From positions 806,001-870,000 of the forward strand of contig NZ_JAUHLN010000001.1 in assembly GCF_030412265.1 (NCBI RefSeq): a stretch of 64,000 nucleotides of DNA, written 5' to 3'. Below the pieces are notes generated by a model that made no database searches, was not told the origin of the DNA, and worked only from the letters and a program-made list of their open reading frames with translations. The stretch is from Fictibacillus terranigra. GTDB lineage: Bacteria; Bacillota; Bacilli; Bacillales; Fictibacillaceae. The translations under genes and the position numbers were made by a program. Positions within the stretch are counted from its first letter, which is position 1. Each line of letters begins with the position of its first letter. Shown here piece by piece: positions 34,120 to 42,421 of the stretch.

Positions 34120-35334
34120 TCAAGCTGATTTTCTTACATCTTCCGCAGGCTTTTTTCCTTTTTTCAACAGGAATCCAACCAGACACAGGACAAGAAACAC
34201 CGCCATTACGAGAGCAGACAGGCGATACATGCCTGAGTAGTTAAAATGCATGGCAACCAGCCCTAGCAGCATCGAACCTGCAGCAACTCCAAGGTCAAGA
34301 GTATTGAAGAACATGCTGTTTGCAATGCCGCGCTGTTCCACATCAACTTCTTTAATCATCCAGGCCTGAACAGAAGGCTGAATCATTCCGTACCCGAATC
34401 CATATAACATGGCGGATAAAATAACAAATGACGTAGAAGAGGCGATAGAAAGGGTAAACAGGCCGCACATCACGGAGAAGGCACCCGACGTCAGCAAGAT
34501 AAAAGGGCCTTTACTGTCAAAGATTTTCCCGGAGAAGGGGCGGACGATAAAGATGGCAAGAGCGTTGAATAAAAAGAAGTAGCTGATATGAGAGAGATGA
34601 GCTTCTTTCCCGTACAAAGCAAGGAAGCTGAGCAGACCTCCATAAGTAATGGATAAAAGCAGGTTTAAAAATCCGGGCAGTGCGATTTTTTTAAAAGCTT
34701 CTCCTGTATTGTGACTGCTTTTTTCCGATGGCTTTGCAAGGGGCGGAGCCGGGAGAACGGCAGCAGATCGGTTGGCAAGAGCCAGCGGGAAAATAATGAG
34801 TAAAACGGCGGTGCCGACGGCAGTCAATGTGCCAAACCCATAGTTTCCAAGCAGTGAAAGGCCGATGATCGGTCCAATGGACATGGCCAAGCTGGTCGAA
34901 AGTCCAAAGTAGCCGATTCCTTCACCCATCCGTTTAGGGGGAATGACATCAGCAGCCATAGTAGGCAAGGTAGTGCTTGACAGTCCGAAACCAATCCCGA
35001 AAAGGACCCGCATCACAAGAAGCAGCAGGATGGATCCGCACCAATAATAGCCAGCTGTAGATAAAGCAGCGATTGCAATCCCGCAATAAAGAATGACGGA
35101 TGCTCTTCCTTTTTGAAGAATTCCCGCTGCGAAAAAACGGGTGGCGATGGCGGAAAGGGCAAATAGGCTGGTAACGAGGCTTACAGCAAAGTCGCTGGCT
35201 CCAAATGCATCCTTAGTATAGACAGGGAAGGAAGGAAGAATCATCTGCAGATTTAAAAATAGAAGCAAATTACAAACGGTGATGATGATAAATTCCTTGC
35301 TCCAAAGTTTTTCTTGATGTGTATTCAATAGCAT
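34120..35334 (-). CDS. MFS transporter, MarR-linked
   Basis: A 404-residue 12-TM major facilitator. TM1 region LLLFLNLQMILPSFPVYTK, the motif-A-like loop between TM2-3 is degenerate, GIGFGLSSTTLPTMAADVIP in TM4-5, and FGYGMIQPSVQAW in TM10. The start ATG at 35334 follows TTAGGAGAG; the frame is open 10 codons further. It starts 7 bp after the MarR stop, so the two are one operon, with the regulator first. Substrate unknown; efflux is the default reading for MarR-coupled MFS genes. Confidence 0.87.
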   Translation of the reverse strand: MLLNTHQEKLWSKEFIIITVCNLLLFLNLQMILPSFPVYTKDAFGASDFAVSLVTSLFALSAIATRFFAAGILQKGRASVILYCGIAIAALSTAGYYWCGSILLLLVMRVLFGIGFGLSSTTLPTMAADVIPPKRMGEGIGYFGLSTSLAMSIGPIIGLSLLGNYGFGTLTAVGTAVLLIIFPLALANRSAAVLPAPPLAKPSEKSSHNTGEAFKKIALPGFLNLLLSITYGGLLSFLALYGKEAHLSHISYFFLFNALAIFIVRPFSGKIFDSKGPFILLTSGAFSVMCGLFTLSIASSTSFVILSAMLYGFGYGMIQPSVQAWMIKEVDVEQRGIANSMFFNTLDLGVAAGSMLLGLVAMHFNYSGMYRLSALVMAVFLVLCLVGFLLKKGKKPAEDVRKSA

Positions 35335-35341
35335 TACTCTC

Positions 35342-35785
35342 CTAACTGTTGATGATTGAATCAATATTCGCGGTTAATTGATCGAGCACTTTTTTGAAAC
35401 GTTCCACATCATACTGATCAATTCCAGTAAGTATTTCTTTCATGGTCTCAGCTTCAATCGGAATGGTGCTGGCAGCAATTTTTTCTCCTTTTGCTGTAAG
35501 TGAAACGATAAATGCTCTTCGGTCCGCTTCGCTCATCTGCTTTTTGATCAGTTCCTTTTTCATGAGGATGTCGAGGATTCTGGCCGTGGTTGGCTGATCT
35601 TTAGCCGTCCTGCGGGCAAGTTCCTTCTGGGTAATGCCCCCCTCTTCAAATAACTGATAAAGAACGGACCATTGTTCGGGTGTTATGTCAAATTCCCGAA
35701 AGCGATGCATAAGCAAATGTATAATTTTCCTGCTTGCCTGGTTAATTAAAAAGCCGACAGATTCATCTTTCTGCTGTGAGTGCAA
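35342..35785 (-). CDS. MarR-family repressor
   Basis: A 147-residue winged-HTH regulator: N-terminal dimerisation helix (GFLINQASRKIIHLLMHRF), recognition region (ITPEQWSVLYQLFEEGGITQ, AKDQPTTARILDILMKK) and wing EADRRAFIVSLT. Start TTG at 35785 is preferred over an ATG at 35803: AGAGGA lies 9 nt before the TTG while the ATG has no ribosome site. Autorepression is indicated by a palindrome in its promoter. Controls the following MFS gene. Confidence 0.88.
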   Translation of the reverse strand: MHSQQKDESVGFLINQASRKIIHLLMHRFREFDITPEQWSVLYQLFEEGGITQKELARRTAKDQPTTARILDILMKKELIKKQMSEADRRAFIVSLTAKGEKIAASTIPIEAETMKEILTGIDQYDVERFKKVLDQLTANIDSIINS

Positions 35786-35814
35786 TTTGATCGTTCCTCT
35801 CATTTCGAAAATAC

Positions 35815-35854
35815 TTGTTGCAACAATTATAAGTAAAACATATATTTTCAATAA
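35815..35854 (-). promoter_or_regulatory. Promoter and operator of marR-MFS
   Basis: Minus strand TTATTG (35854-35849), 17 bp, TATAAT (35831-35826); a 12-bp perfect palindrome TTGTTGCAACAA (35815-35826) overlaps the -10 edge and start site. Confidence 0.8.
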
Positions 35855-35863
35855 ATGCAAATC

Positions 35864-35894
35864 ACAAAAAACCCCCTGCAAGAAGCAGCGGGTT
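35864..35894 (-). terminator. Terminator-like hairpin upstream of marR promoter
   Basis: Minus strand ACCCGCTGC, loop TTCTT, GCAGGGGGT, T-run. No minus-strand gene precedes it, so it may be left over or insulate against antisense transcription from the comB side. Confidence 0.65.
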
Positions 35895-36014
35895 TACATT
35901 CGGAAAATGTTCAGACCTGAGTATACAGTTTAACAAATATTGTAAAAATAGTCTACCTATTTAATGATCCTGCTGATACGATTAAGGCAGAAAGACGGAG
36001 AGGAGCCTGAAAAA

Positions 36015-36773
36015 ATGTCTGTATTCCATCAGCAAAATTATCAATGTAAAACAGAGTGGGGAGTCAGGGGAGCAAGGGAAGCAGCAGAGCGGGGAGACAT
36101 TATTGTTGTGGTTGATATTTTAAGCTTTTCATCGACAGTTGTGACTGCACTGAGTTATGGTGCTAAGATTTTTCCCTATCCTCCGCCGATCAATGAAGAA
36201 GCCAAAAAATATGCAGAGGAAGTCGGAGCAGAGCTTTTATCAGGAAGAGCAGAAGCATTGAAATGGGGAACGCATTCTCTTTCACCGGCATCATTCAGTT
36301 TGCATGATCAAGAAAAAAAGTTTGTGATGTGTTCGTTGAATGGTGCTGCGTGCATTTGGGCTGCCAGAAAAGTTCCTGCACTGCTGATCGGCTGTCTGAG
36401 GAATGCATCGGCCGCTGCGGAAAAGGCAGAACAGCTGCAAAAGCAGTCAGGTGCTGAGATCACCGTGGTGGCATGCGGTGAGAGATGGGAAAATCCGAAG
36501 GAGGCTGAAAATAACATCAGACCAGGCATCGAGGATTATCTCGGTGCAGGCGCCATACTTTCGAAACTTAATGGGAGTAAATCTCCGGAAGCCCAAGTAT
36601 GTATAGGTGCCTATCTTTACCAGAAGGAAAACATTAAAGAGATCATTTGGAACTGCGGCAGCGGACTGGAACTGCGTGAACGAGGATTTTCAGAGGATGT
36701 GGAGCACTGTACGAAGCTGGATGAGTTGGATCTTGTACCCCAGCTGAAAGGCAATGTCTTTACTAAGAGCTGA
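36015..36773 (+). CDS. 2-phosphosulfolactate phosphatase family protein (ComB/YitC-like)
   Basis: A 252-residue member of the ComB family, Mg2+-dependent hydrolases that in coenzyme M biosynthesis remove phosphate from 2-phosphosulfolactate; in Bacillus the homologue YitC is linked to sulfolactate formation in spores. Visible motifs: VVVDILSFSSTVVTAL, LLSGRAEALKWG, CSLNGAACIWAA and IEDYLGAGAIL. ATG 36015 with GAGAGGAG 10 nt upstream is chosen over 35964. Single gene with own terminator. No other sulfolactate gene is adjacent. Confidence 0.85.
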   Translation: MSVFHQQNYQCKTEWGVRGAREAAERGDIIVVVDILSFSSTVVTALSYGAKIFPYPPPINEEAKKYAEEVGAELLSGRAEALKWGTHSLSPASFSLHDQEKKFVMCSLNGAACIWAARKVPALLIGCLRNASAAAEKAEQLQKQSGAEITVVACGERWENPKEAENNIRPGIEDYLGAGAILSKLNGSKSPEAQVCIGAYLYQKENIKEIIWNCGSGLELRERGFSEDVEHCTKLDELDLVPQLKGNVFTKS

Positions 36774-36800
36774 ACTTGCTGACTGAATCAGAATACGAAT

Positions 36801-36842
36801 AAGATCCTGATAGGAACGATCGGCATCAGGATCTTTATCCCT
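36801..36842 (+). terminator. Terminator after the ComB-like gene
   Basis: 11-bp stem AAGATCCTGAT / ATCAGGATCTT, 13-nt loop, T-rich tail. Confidence 0.85.
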
Positions 36843-36866
36843 TTTTATTTTTAAAGCTGGCTGTTT

Positions 36867-36998
36867 TTATACCCACTTGTAAACCAGCTTCTGAAAGATT
36901 TTGTCCGATGGTTTCTCGCTGTCAGGGTAAATATCGATGACTGTGATCTTTTCGCCGTCAATCGTTTTTTCGAATGTCTCCCCGATCCAAACCTTCAT
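36867..36998 (-). CDS. Tiny hypothetical protein (43 aa), second of an overlapping pair
   Basis: Not recognised. Reads MKVWIGETFEKTIDG, then EKITVIDIYPDSEKPSDK and a C-terminal FQKLVYKWV; strand-rich, acidic centre. GGGAGTG lies 7 nt before the ATG, within the upstream ORF. Its ATG overlaps the stop of that ORF (ATGA), which supports real coupled translation. No TM segment. Confidence 0.55.
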   Translation of the reverse strand: MKVWIGETFEKTIDGEKITVIDIYPDSEKPSDKIFQKLVYKWV

Positions 36999-37114
36999 TT
37001 TTTTACACTCCCAAAATCATTCTGAAAGGCCAGCAGTGCGGTTTTTGAACAAATGTCAATGTTTACACCCTGTTTTTGAAGTTTGGAAATAAGCTCCTTA
37101 AGTTTTTTTGTCAT
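36995..37114 (-). CDS. Tiny hypothetical protein (39 aa), first of an overlapping pair
   Basis: Not recognised. MTKKLKELISKLQKQGVN followed by IDICSKTALLAFQND and a VKK end; a basic amphipathic helix then a short segment with one Cys. AATGAGGAAG just precedes the ATG. Coupled to the following 43-aa ORF by an ATGA overlap. Its neighbours on the plus strand are unrelated. Confidence 0.55.
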   Translation of the reverse strand: MTKKLKELISKLQKQGVNIDICSKTALLAFQNDFGSVKK

Positions 37115-37319
37115 GCTTCCTCATTCCTTTTTATTAGAATAAAGGCATATCCGCCCGGTTACGTTAATGAACCAATCAAAATGATATTTATGGCTATGCC
37201 ATTTCTACACATAAACAGTATACCGCTTAGAAGTGTTTTGATTTGACTTTTGAAAAAAATCCCACAACTATTGTTTTTTCATCGAAAGTTTCGACTTACA
37301 TCAAATAAAAACAAAAGTG

Positions 37320-37375
37320 TTGACCACCATGTATATACAAGTTACAATACAAAACAAGGCATGTATATACAAGTT
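37320..37375 (+). promoter_or_regulatory. tre promoter with twin TreR operators
   Basis: TTGACC (37320-37325), 17 bp, TACAAT (37343-37348). Operator 1, CATGTATATACAAGTT (37328-37343), fills the spacer; an identical operator 2 is at 37360-37375, 32 bp on, about three helical turns. The core TTGTATATACAA-like sequence matches the TreR operator known from B. subtilis. Confidence 0.9.
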
Positions 37376-37428
37376 GTCATTCTTTATGAAAGCGATTCAA
37401 AAAATAAAACTGTTTTTATAGATTCTTA

Positions 37429-37442
37429 TGTAAACGGTATCA
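37429..37442 (+). promoter_or_regulatory. CcpA cre site at the treP ribosome site
   Basis: TGTAAACGGTATCA fits the cre consensus and abuts the AAGGAGG of treP. Confidence 0.82.
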
Positions 37443-37456
37443 AGGAGGAAGGATAT

Positions 37457-38866
37457 ATGGACATCAGGAAAACCGCAGAGCAGATCGTTGAAGCTGTAGG
37501 CGGCAAAGAAAACATCGGTGCAGCTACTCACTGTGTAACCAGGCTTCGGTTTGCATTGAATGATGAAAGTCTGGTTAATAAAGAAAAGCTTGAAGATGTA
37601 GATGCGGTAAAAGGTTCTTTTTCAACAAACGGTCAATTTCAGGTAGTCATTGGACAGGGGCTGGTCGACAAGGTCTATAACGAACTCGTCGAGGCTGCGG
37701 GTATTGGCAAAGCTACAAAGGAAGACATTAAAAATGCAGCGGAAAAGAAATTGAATCCTTTGCAGAGGGCTGTTAAAACGTTGGCAGATATTTTTATTCC
37801 TATTCTGCCGGCGATCGTTACAGCAGGTCTGCTCATGGGAATCAACAACATTCTTACGGGGCAAGGGATTTTTTATGAAGGCAAATCCTTTGTTGATGTA
37901 AACACGGCTTGGAAAGACCTGGCGGATATCATCAATGTGATCGCCAACACAGCGTTTGCATTTCTGCCTGGATTGATCGGGTGGTCAGCCGTCAAGAAGT
38001 TTGGAGGAAATCCTCTGCTTGGAATTGTACTTGGTTTAATGCTTGTACATCCAAGTCTTCTTAATGCGTGGGATTACGGAAAAGCACTCGAAGCAGGAAA
38101 AGTACCGCACTGGAATTTATTTGGTTTACAGATTGAGAAGATCGGCTATCAAGGGCAGGTGCTTCCGGTGCTGCTGGCATCCTACGTACTGGCGAAAATC
38201 GAAGTGTTTCTCAATCGAAGAGTTCCGGATGCATTTAAACTGCTGATTGTCGCTCCGGCTGCCCTTCTTGTTACAGGTTTTCTCTCCTTTATCGTGATCG
38301 GCCCGATTACATTCGGTCTGGCTAATTTCCTCACGGACGGACTTGTCAGTATTTTTGACAACTTTGCTGCGTTAGGAGGGCTTATCTATGGAGGGCTTTA
38401 CGCTCTGCTCGTTGTGACAGGAATGCATCATACCTTCCTGGCGGTGGATTTGCAGCTGATCGGCAGCAAAGGAGGAACCTTCCTATGGCCGATGCTTGCT
38501 CTTTCAAATATTGCACAGGGATCTGCAGCTCTCGCAATGATGTTTATCACAAAAGATGAAAAAGTGAAGGGGCTATCCTTTACTTCTGCTGTTTCTGCTT
38601 ATTTAGGAATTACCGAACCTGCACTGTTCGGGGTTAATCTAAGATTCAGATATCCGTTCATTTGTGCAATAATCGGTTCAGCAATCGCTGGCGTCATCCT
38701 TACGATCAACAGCGTGAGAGCTTCATCCATTGGTGTCGGTGGAGTACCAGGCTTTCTTTCCATCTTCCCGGACAAATGGGCGCCTTTCTTTATTGGGATG
38801 GCTATCGCAGTTGTTGTACCGTTTGTATTAACGTACCTGTTTGCCAAGGTGAAAAAAGCAAAATAA
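37457..38866 (+). CDS. treP: Trehalose-specific PTS enzyme IIBC
   Basis: Imports trehalose with phosphorylation to trehalose 6-phosphate. 469 residues: IIB domain at the N-terminus with the phospho-Cys in ATHCVTRLRFAL, then IIC with about ten TM helices including GGLIYGGLYALLVVTGMHH and YLGITEPALFGVNLR. No IIA domain; a glucose-type IIA from elsewhere must serve. The frame is open from 37250 but ATG 37457 with AAGGAGG 8 nt upstream is certain, since the operators lie in the longer version. First gene of treP-treA-treR. Confidence 0.95.
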   Translation: MDIRKTAEQIVEAVGGKENIGAATHCVTRLRFALNDESLVNKEKLEDVDAVKGSFSTNGQFQVVIGQGLVDKVYNELVEAAGIGKATKEDIKNAAEKKLNPLQRAVKTLADIFIPILPAIVTAGLLMGINNILTGQGIFYEGKSFVDVNTAWKDLADIINVIANTAFAFLPGLIGWSAVKKFGGNPLLGIVLGLMLVHPSLLNAWDYGKALEAGKVPHWNLFGLQIEKIGYQGQVLPVLLASYVLAKIEVFLNRRVPDAFKLLIVAPAALLVTGFLSFIVIGPITFGLANFLTDGLVSIFDNFAALGGLIYGGLYALLVVTGMHHTFLAVDLQLIGSKGGTFLWPMLALSNIAQGSAALAMMFITKDEKVKGLSFTSAVSAYLGITEPALFGVNLRFRYPFICAIIGSAIAGVILTINSVRASSIGVGGVPGFLSIFPDKWAPFFIGMAIAVVVPFVLTYLFAKVKKAK

Positions 38867-38877
38867 TTTCAAACTCA

Positions 38878-38903
38878 GCTGGCTCATATTGATGAGCCGG
38901 CTT
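38878..38903 (+). other. Stem-loop between treP and treA
   Basis: AGCTGGCTCAT / ATGAGCCGGCT with loop ATTG, no T-run; probably an mRNA stability or partial attenuation element. Confidence 0.65.
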
Positions 38904-38941
38904 CTAACATTTAACTATTCAACAGATAGGCGGTGAGCACT

Positions 38942-40627
38942 ATGGAACAGCCATGGTGGAAAAAATCGGTGGTTTATCAAATTTATCCGAAAAGCTTCAA
39001 CGATACGACGGGAAGCGGTACAGGAGATTTAAAAGGAATCATTGAAAAGCTTGATTACTTAAAGCTGCTCGGTATAGACGTGGTCTGGCTGACTCCGATC
39101 TATGAGTCTCCACAGAAGGATAACGGATATGATATTAGTGATTATTATAAAATCCATGAAGAATATGGTTCCATGGAAGATTTTGAACAACTGCTGAACG
39201 AAGCTCATAAGCGGGGAATAAAAGTCATCATGGATATTGTGGTGAATCATACTTCCACTGACCATGCATGGTTTAAACAAGCAAGCTCTTCCAAGAACAA
39301 TGAATATAGAGATTTTTATATATGGAAGGATGCGGAGGACGGTGCTGAACCGAACAACTGGAAATCCAAATTCGGCGGATCCGCATGGAAATACGATGAA
39401 ACAACCGAACAGTATTATCTGCACCTTTTTGATGTATCGCAAGCGGATCTGAATTGGGAAAATGAAAAGGTTCGAAAAAAAGTGTATGAGATGATGAACT
39501 TCTGGTTCGATAAAGGCGTCGATGGCTTCAGGCTGGATGTGATTAACCTTATTTCCAAAAATCAGGAGTTTCCTGAAGACGACGGAACAGTACCACCAGG
39601 TGACGGCCGCAGGTTTTATACAGATGGTCCAAGGGTGCATGAATTTTTAAAGGAGATGCATTCCGAGGTATTTGCTAAGCATGACAGTCTGACAGTGGGA
39701 GAGATGTCCTCCACTTCCATCGATCATTGCATCCGGTATTCCAACCCGGAAAGCAAAGAATTAAGTATGACGTTCAATTTTCATCATCTTAAAGTAGACT
39801 ATCCTAATGGAGAAAAATGGAGTGCTGCTGATTTTGACTTCCTGGCGTTAAAGAGGATTTTGTCAAAATGGCAGGTACGCATGAACGAGGGAGGAGGGTG
39901 GAATGCCCTGTTCTGGTGCAACCATGATCAGCCCCGTATTGTTTCCCGGTATGGGGATGATGACGGGGAATACCGCACCCTATCAGCCAAAATGCTGGCA
40001 ACAGTGATTCACTGTATGCAGGGAACCCCTTATATTTATCAGGGGGAAGAGTTTGGGATGACGAATCCGGGTTTTGAATCGATCGATGATTATCGTGATG
40101 TTGAAACCCTGAATATCTATCAGAAGCTGAAAGAGGATGGAAGGGATGAAGAGGAGATTATCAAGATTTTAAAGCAAAAATCAAGAGATAATTCACGTAC
40201 ACCTGTCCAATGGGATGAGACTCCTAATGCCGGCTTTACTTCTGGGACTCCCTGGATTCATGTAGCTGCTAATTATAAGGAAATCAATGCAAAGAGGGCG
40301 GTCCAGGATAAGAATTCAGTGTTCAGCCACTATCAGAAACTAATCTCCATGCGCAAGTCCCTGGATGCGCTCACAGAAGGAGACTATCACTTAATTCTAG
40401 AAGACCATCCTTCAATTTTTGCGTATACGAGAAATACGGAAGATGAAATGCTGCTGGTCATCAACAACTTTTATGGAAAAGAAACGGAATTTCACGCGCC
40501 ACAGGAGCTCGCGTTTACAGGAGTGAAGGCAAAAGTCATCTTGTCCAACTACGAGGACTCTTCCAATGAGTTCCAAAGGATACTGCTCAGGCCTTACGAA
40601 TCCATCGTTTATCGCATTATTAAGTAA
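38942..40627 (+). CDS. treA: Trehalose-6-phosphate hydrolase (phospho-alpha-1,1-glucosidase)
   Basis: Splits trehalose 6-phosphate into glucose and glucose 6-phosphate in the cytoplasm. 561 residues, GH13: VVYQIYPKSFNDT, the DIVVNHTS region, nucleophile Asp in GFRLDVINLISK, acid Glu in VGEMSSTS, and NHDQPRIVSRYGDD. The start ATG 38942 has AGGCGGTGA 5 nt upstream; a GTG at 38933 lies within that ribosome site. Middle gene of the tre operon. Confidence 0.94.
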   Translation: MEQPWWKKSVVYQIYPKSFNDTTGSGTGDLKGIIEKLDYLKLLGIDVVWLTPIYESPQKDNGYDISDYYKIHEEYGSMEDFEQLLNEAHKRGIKVIMDIVVNHTSTDHAWFKQASSSKNNEYRDFYIWKDAEDGAEPNNWKSKFGGSAWKYDETTEQYYLHLFDVSQADLNWENEKVRKKVYEMMNFWFDKGVDGFRLDVINLISKNQEFPEDDGTVPPGDGRRFYTDGPRVHEFLKEMHSEVFAKHDSLTVGEMSSTSIDHCIRYSNPESKELSMTFNFHHLKVDYPNGEKWSAADFDFLALKRILSKWQVRMNEGGGWNALFWCNHDQPRIVSRYGDDDGEYRTLSAKMLATVIHCMQGTPYIYQGEEFGMTNPGFESIDDYRDVETLNIYQKLKEDGRDEEEIIKILKQKSRDNSRTPVQWDETPNAGFTSGTPWIHVAANYKEINAKRAVQDKNSVFSHYQKLISMRKSLDALTEGDYHLILEDHPSIFAYTRNTEDEMLLVINNFYGKETEFHAPQELAFTGVKAKVILSNYEDSSNEFQRILLRPYESIVYRIIK

Positions 40628-40652
40628 TGTTACAATAGACTAGGTGGTAAAA

Positions 40653-41369
40653 ATGAAGACAAACAAATACCTGGCGATTTATCAAGAGATCTCTAAGGGG
40701 ATTGAGAAAGGGGAATTTCCTCCTGGAAGGCAATTGCCCTCTGAGCACGAACTGGCTGAACACTATAGAACTTCCAGAGAAACGATCAGAAAGGCTTTAA
40801 ATCTGTTGGCCCAGAACGGTTTTATTCAGAAAATCCGCGGAAAGGGTTCAATCGTTCTTGATCTGGCTAAGTTTGATTTTCCAGTTTCAGGACTGGTCAG
40901 CTTTAAAGAATTGGCATCAAAATTGGGGAAACCGTGGAAAACCGTCGTACACGAACTTGTGAGAATGGCTCCGGACCGTTTTTTGCAGCACGAGTTGAAT
41001 ATCACGAAGAACGATATGGTTTGGAAAGTAGCGAGGATACGGGAGATCAATGGTGAAAAGATTATTCTCGACAAGGACATATTCAATGAAAAGTTTGTAC
41101 CTGGTTTAACAAAAGAAATATGTGAAGACTCGATATTTGAATATATAGAGGATGAACTGGGATTAAAAATCAGCTTCGCGAAAAAAGAGATCGTTGTTGA
41201 GGAGCCGACAGAGGAAGATCAGAGGCTGTTAACGCTTGAGGGATTTCATAACGTTGTGGTCGTTAAAAACCATGTTTATCTTGATGATGCAAGCCTTCTT
41301 CAGTATACAGAATCGAGGCACCGCCCCGATAAATTTCGGTTCGTTGACTTTGCGAGAAGAAATCATTAG
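40653..41369 (+). CDS. treR: Trehalose operon repressor TreR (GntR/HutC subfamily)
   Basis: A 238-residue regulator. N-terminal winged HTH (YQEISKGIEKGEFPPG, LPSEHELAEHYRTSRETIRKAL, GFIQKIRGKGS) and C-terminal UTRA ligand domain (KVARIREINGEKIILDKDIF, LQYTESRHRPDKFRF), which binds trehalose 6-phosphate to release DNA. Start ATG 40653 with AGGTGG 5 nt upstream. Binds the two identical sites upstream of treP. A terminator follows. Confidence 0.94.
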   Translation: MKTNKYLAIYQEISKGIEKGEFPPGRQLPSEHELAEHYRTSRETIRKALNLLAQNGFIQKIRGKGSIVLDLAKFDFPVSGLVSFKELASKLGKPWKTVVHELVRMAPDRFLQHELNITKNDMVWKVARIREINGEKIILDKDIFNEKFVPGLTKEICEDSIFEYIEDELGLKISFAKKEIVVEEPTEEDQRLLTLEGFHNVVVVKNHVYLDDASLLQYTESRHRPDKFRFVDFARRNH

Positions 41370-41374
41370 TTAAT

Positions 41375-41409
41375 ACCAGGCAATGAACCATTGCCTGGTT
41401 TTTTTATTT
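41375..41409 (+). terminator. Terminator of the tre operon
   Basis: 10-bp perfect stem ACCAGGCAAT / ATTGCCTGGT, loop GAACC, T-run. Confidence 0.92.
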
Positions 41410-41467
41410 ATACTGATTAATAGTGTTACTATAGAGAGGAAGATTGATTCATAAGGAGGGAACACCA

Positions 41468-42292
41468 TTGGCAATGGAAAGTGAATTATACGAGTATTTG
41501 ATCAGAAATACCGAAGCTTTAAATGAGAAATGGCAGAAGCTCCATGAGGAAAAATCCGATGATTCCCGGGAACGGGGCAGCGAAGAACGAAAACAATATA
41601 ACCGAACATTTATTGAGAACATGGCGAAAATCTTTATCAATGACAACGTCAACTTTTCTGCCTGGTCAGAGCAGGTGGCAGTACGAAGAGCAAATGGGGA
41701 TACGCCACTAAGAGACACCTTGGAAAGTTTTAAATATTTCAGAAACATTTTTTGGAGTGTCATCATGGAATTTGTAAACGAAAATGAAGAACAAATCTCC
41801 CTTCAAACCCTTGGGGAGTGGAGCGCAAAAGTAAATGCCAGCTTTGATCATGTGATTGAATTGTTTACCGTTTATTATCAACAGATCAGTGATGCAAGAC
41901 TCTTGTCCCAGCAGCAGATGATTCTGGAACTGAGTGCACCGGTTATCCCTGTATTTTCAGGCATTGGTGTTTTGCCGCTTGTAGGAGAAATCGATACGTA
42001 CCGTGCCCAAATGATTAAAGAAAGCAGTCTTCACAAATGTACGGAATTACAACTGGAGCATTTAATCATTGATCTTTCAGGTGTCCCTATTATGGACACT
42101 ATGGTAGCCAATGAACTGTTCCAAGTCGTTCGTTCACTTTCTTTACTTGGTGTAGAGACGACCGTAACGGGAATCAGGCCCGAGATTGCCCAGACTGCCG
42201 TTAACCTTGGATTGGATTTTTCAAACATCTCAACGTATGCCCACTTGAGCCAGGCGCTCCCGGTCATTATCAGTGGATATCAACCTTCATAA
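41468..42292 (+). CDS. RsbR-family stressosome protein (STAS domain)
   Basis: A 274-residue co-antagonist of the sigma-B stressosome. The N-terminal ~130 residues are a non-haem globin-like sensor helix bundle; the C-terminal STAS domain starts at MILELSAPVIPVF and holds GVLPLVGEIDTYRA and IIDLSGVPIMDTMVANEL, where the Ser/Thr residues are the expected RsbT phosphorylation sites. TTG 41468 is preferred: AAGGAGGG lies 7 nt upstream. Which RsbR paralogue (YqhA, YkoB, YojH type) I cannot say. Monocistronic. A sigma-B-type gene occurs at 45226. Confidence 0.88.
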   Translation: MAMESELYEYLIRNTEALNEKWQKLHEEKSDDSRERGSEERKQYNRTFIENMAKIFINDNVNFSAWSEQVAVRRANGDTPLRDTLESFKYFRNIFWSVIMEFVNENEEQISLQTLGEWSAKVNASFDHVIELFTVYYQQISDARLLSQQQMILELSAPVIPVFSGIGVLPLVGEIDTYRAQMIKESSLHKCTELQLEHLIIDLSGVPIMDTMVANELFQVVRSLSLLGVETTVTGIRPEIAQTAVNLGLDFSNISTYAHLSQALPVIISGYQPS

Positions 42293-42307
42293 CCGAATGT
42301 ACTTCTT

Positions 42308-42338
42308 AGCCGCCTATCATCTTAGGCGGCTTTTTTTA
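42308..42338 (+). terminator. Terminator after the rsbR-like gene
   Basis: 9-bp stem AGCCGCCTA / TAGGCGGCT, loop TCATCT, seven T. Confidence 0.93.
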
Positions 42339-42421
42339 TGACGAATTTCAAGGATAAAGGTTCCAGTGTGGAGGGTAGTATAAGGTATTGAATAAAAAAT
42401 ATTTAAAGGAGGCGCTGGCAC

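Noticed and set aside
35964-36014. Longer start of the ComB-like gene
   Set aside because: No ribosome site and the added 17 residues do not fit the family N-terminus.
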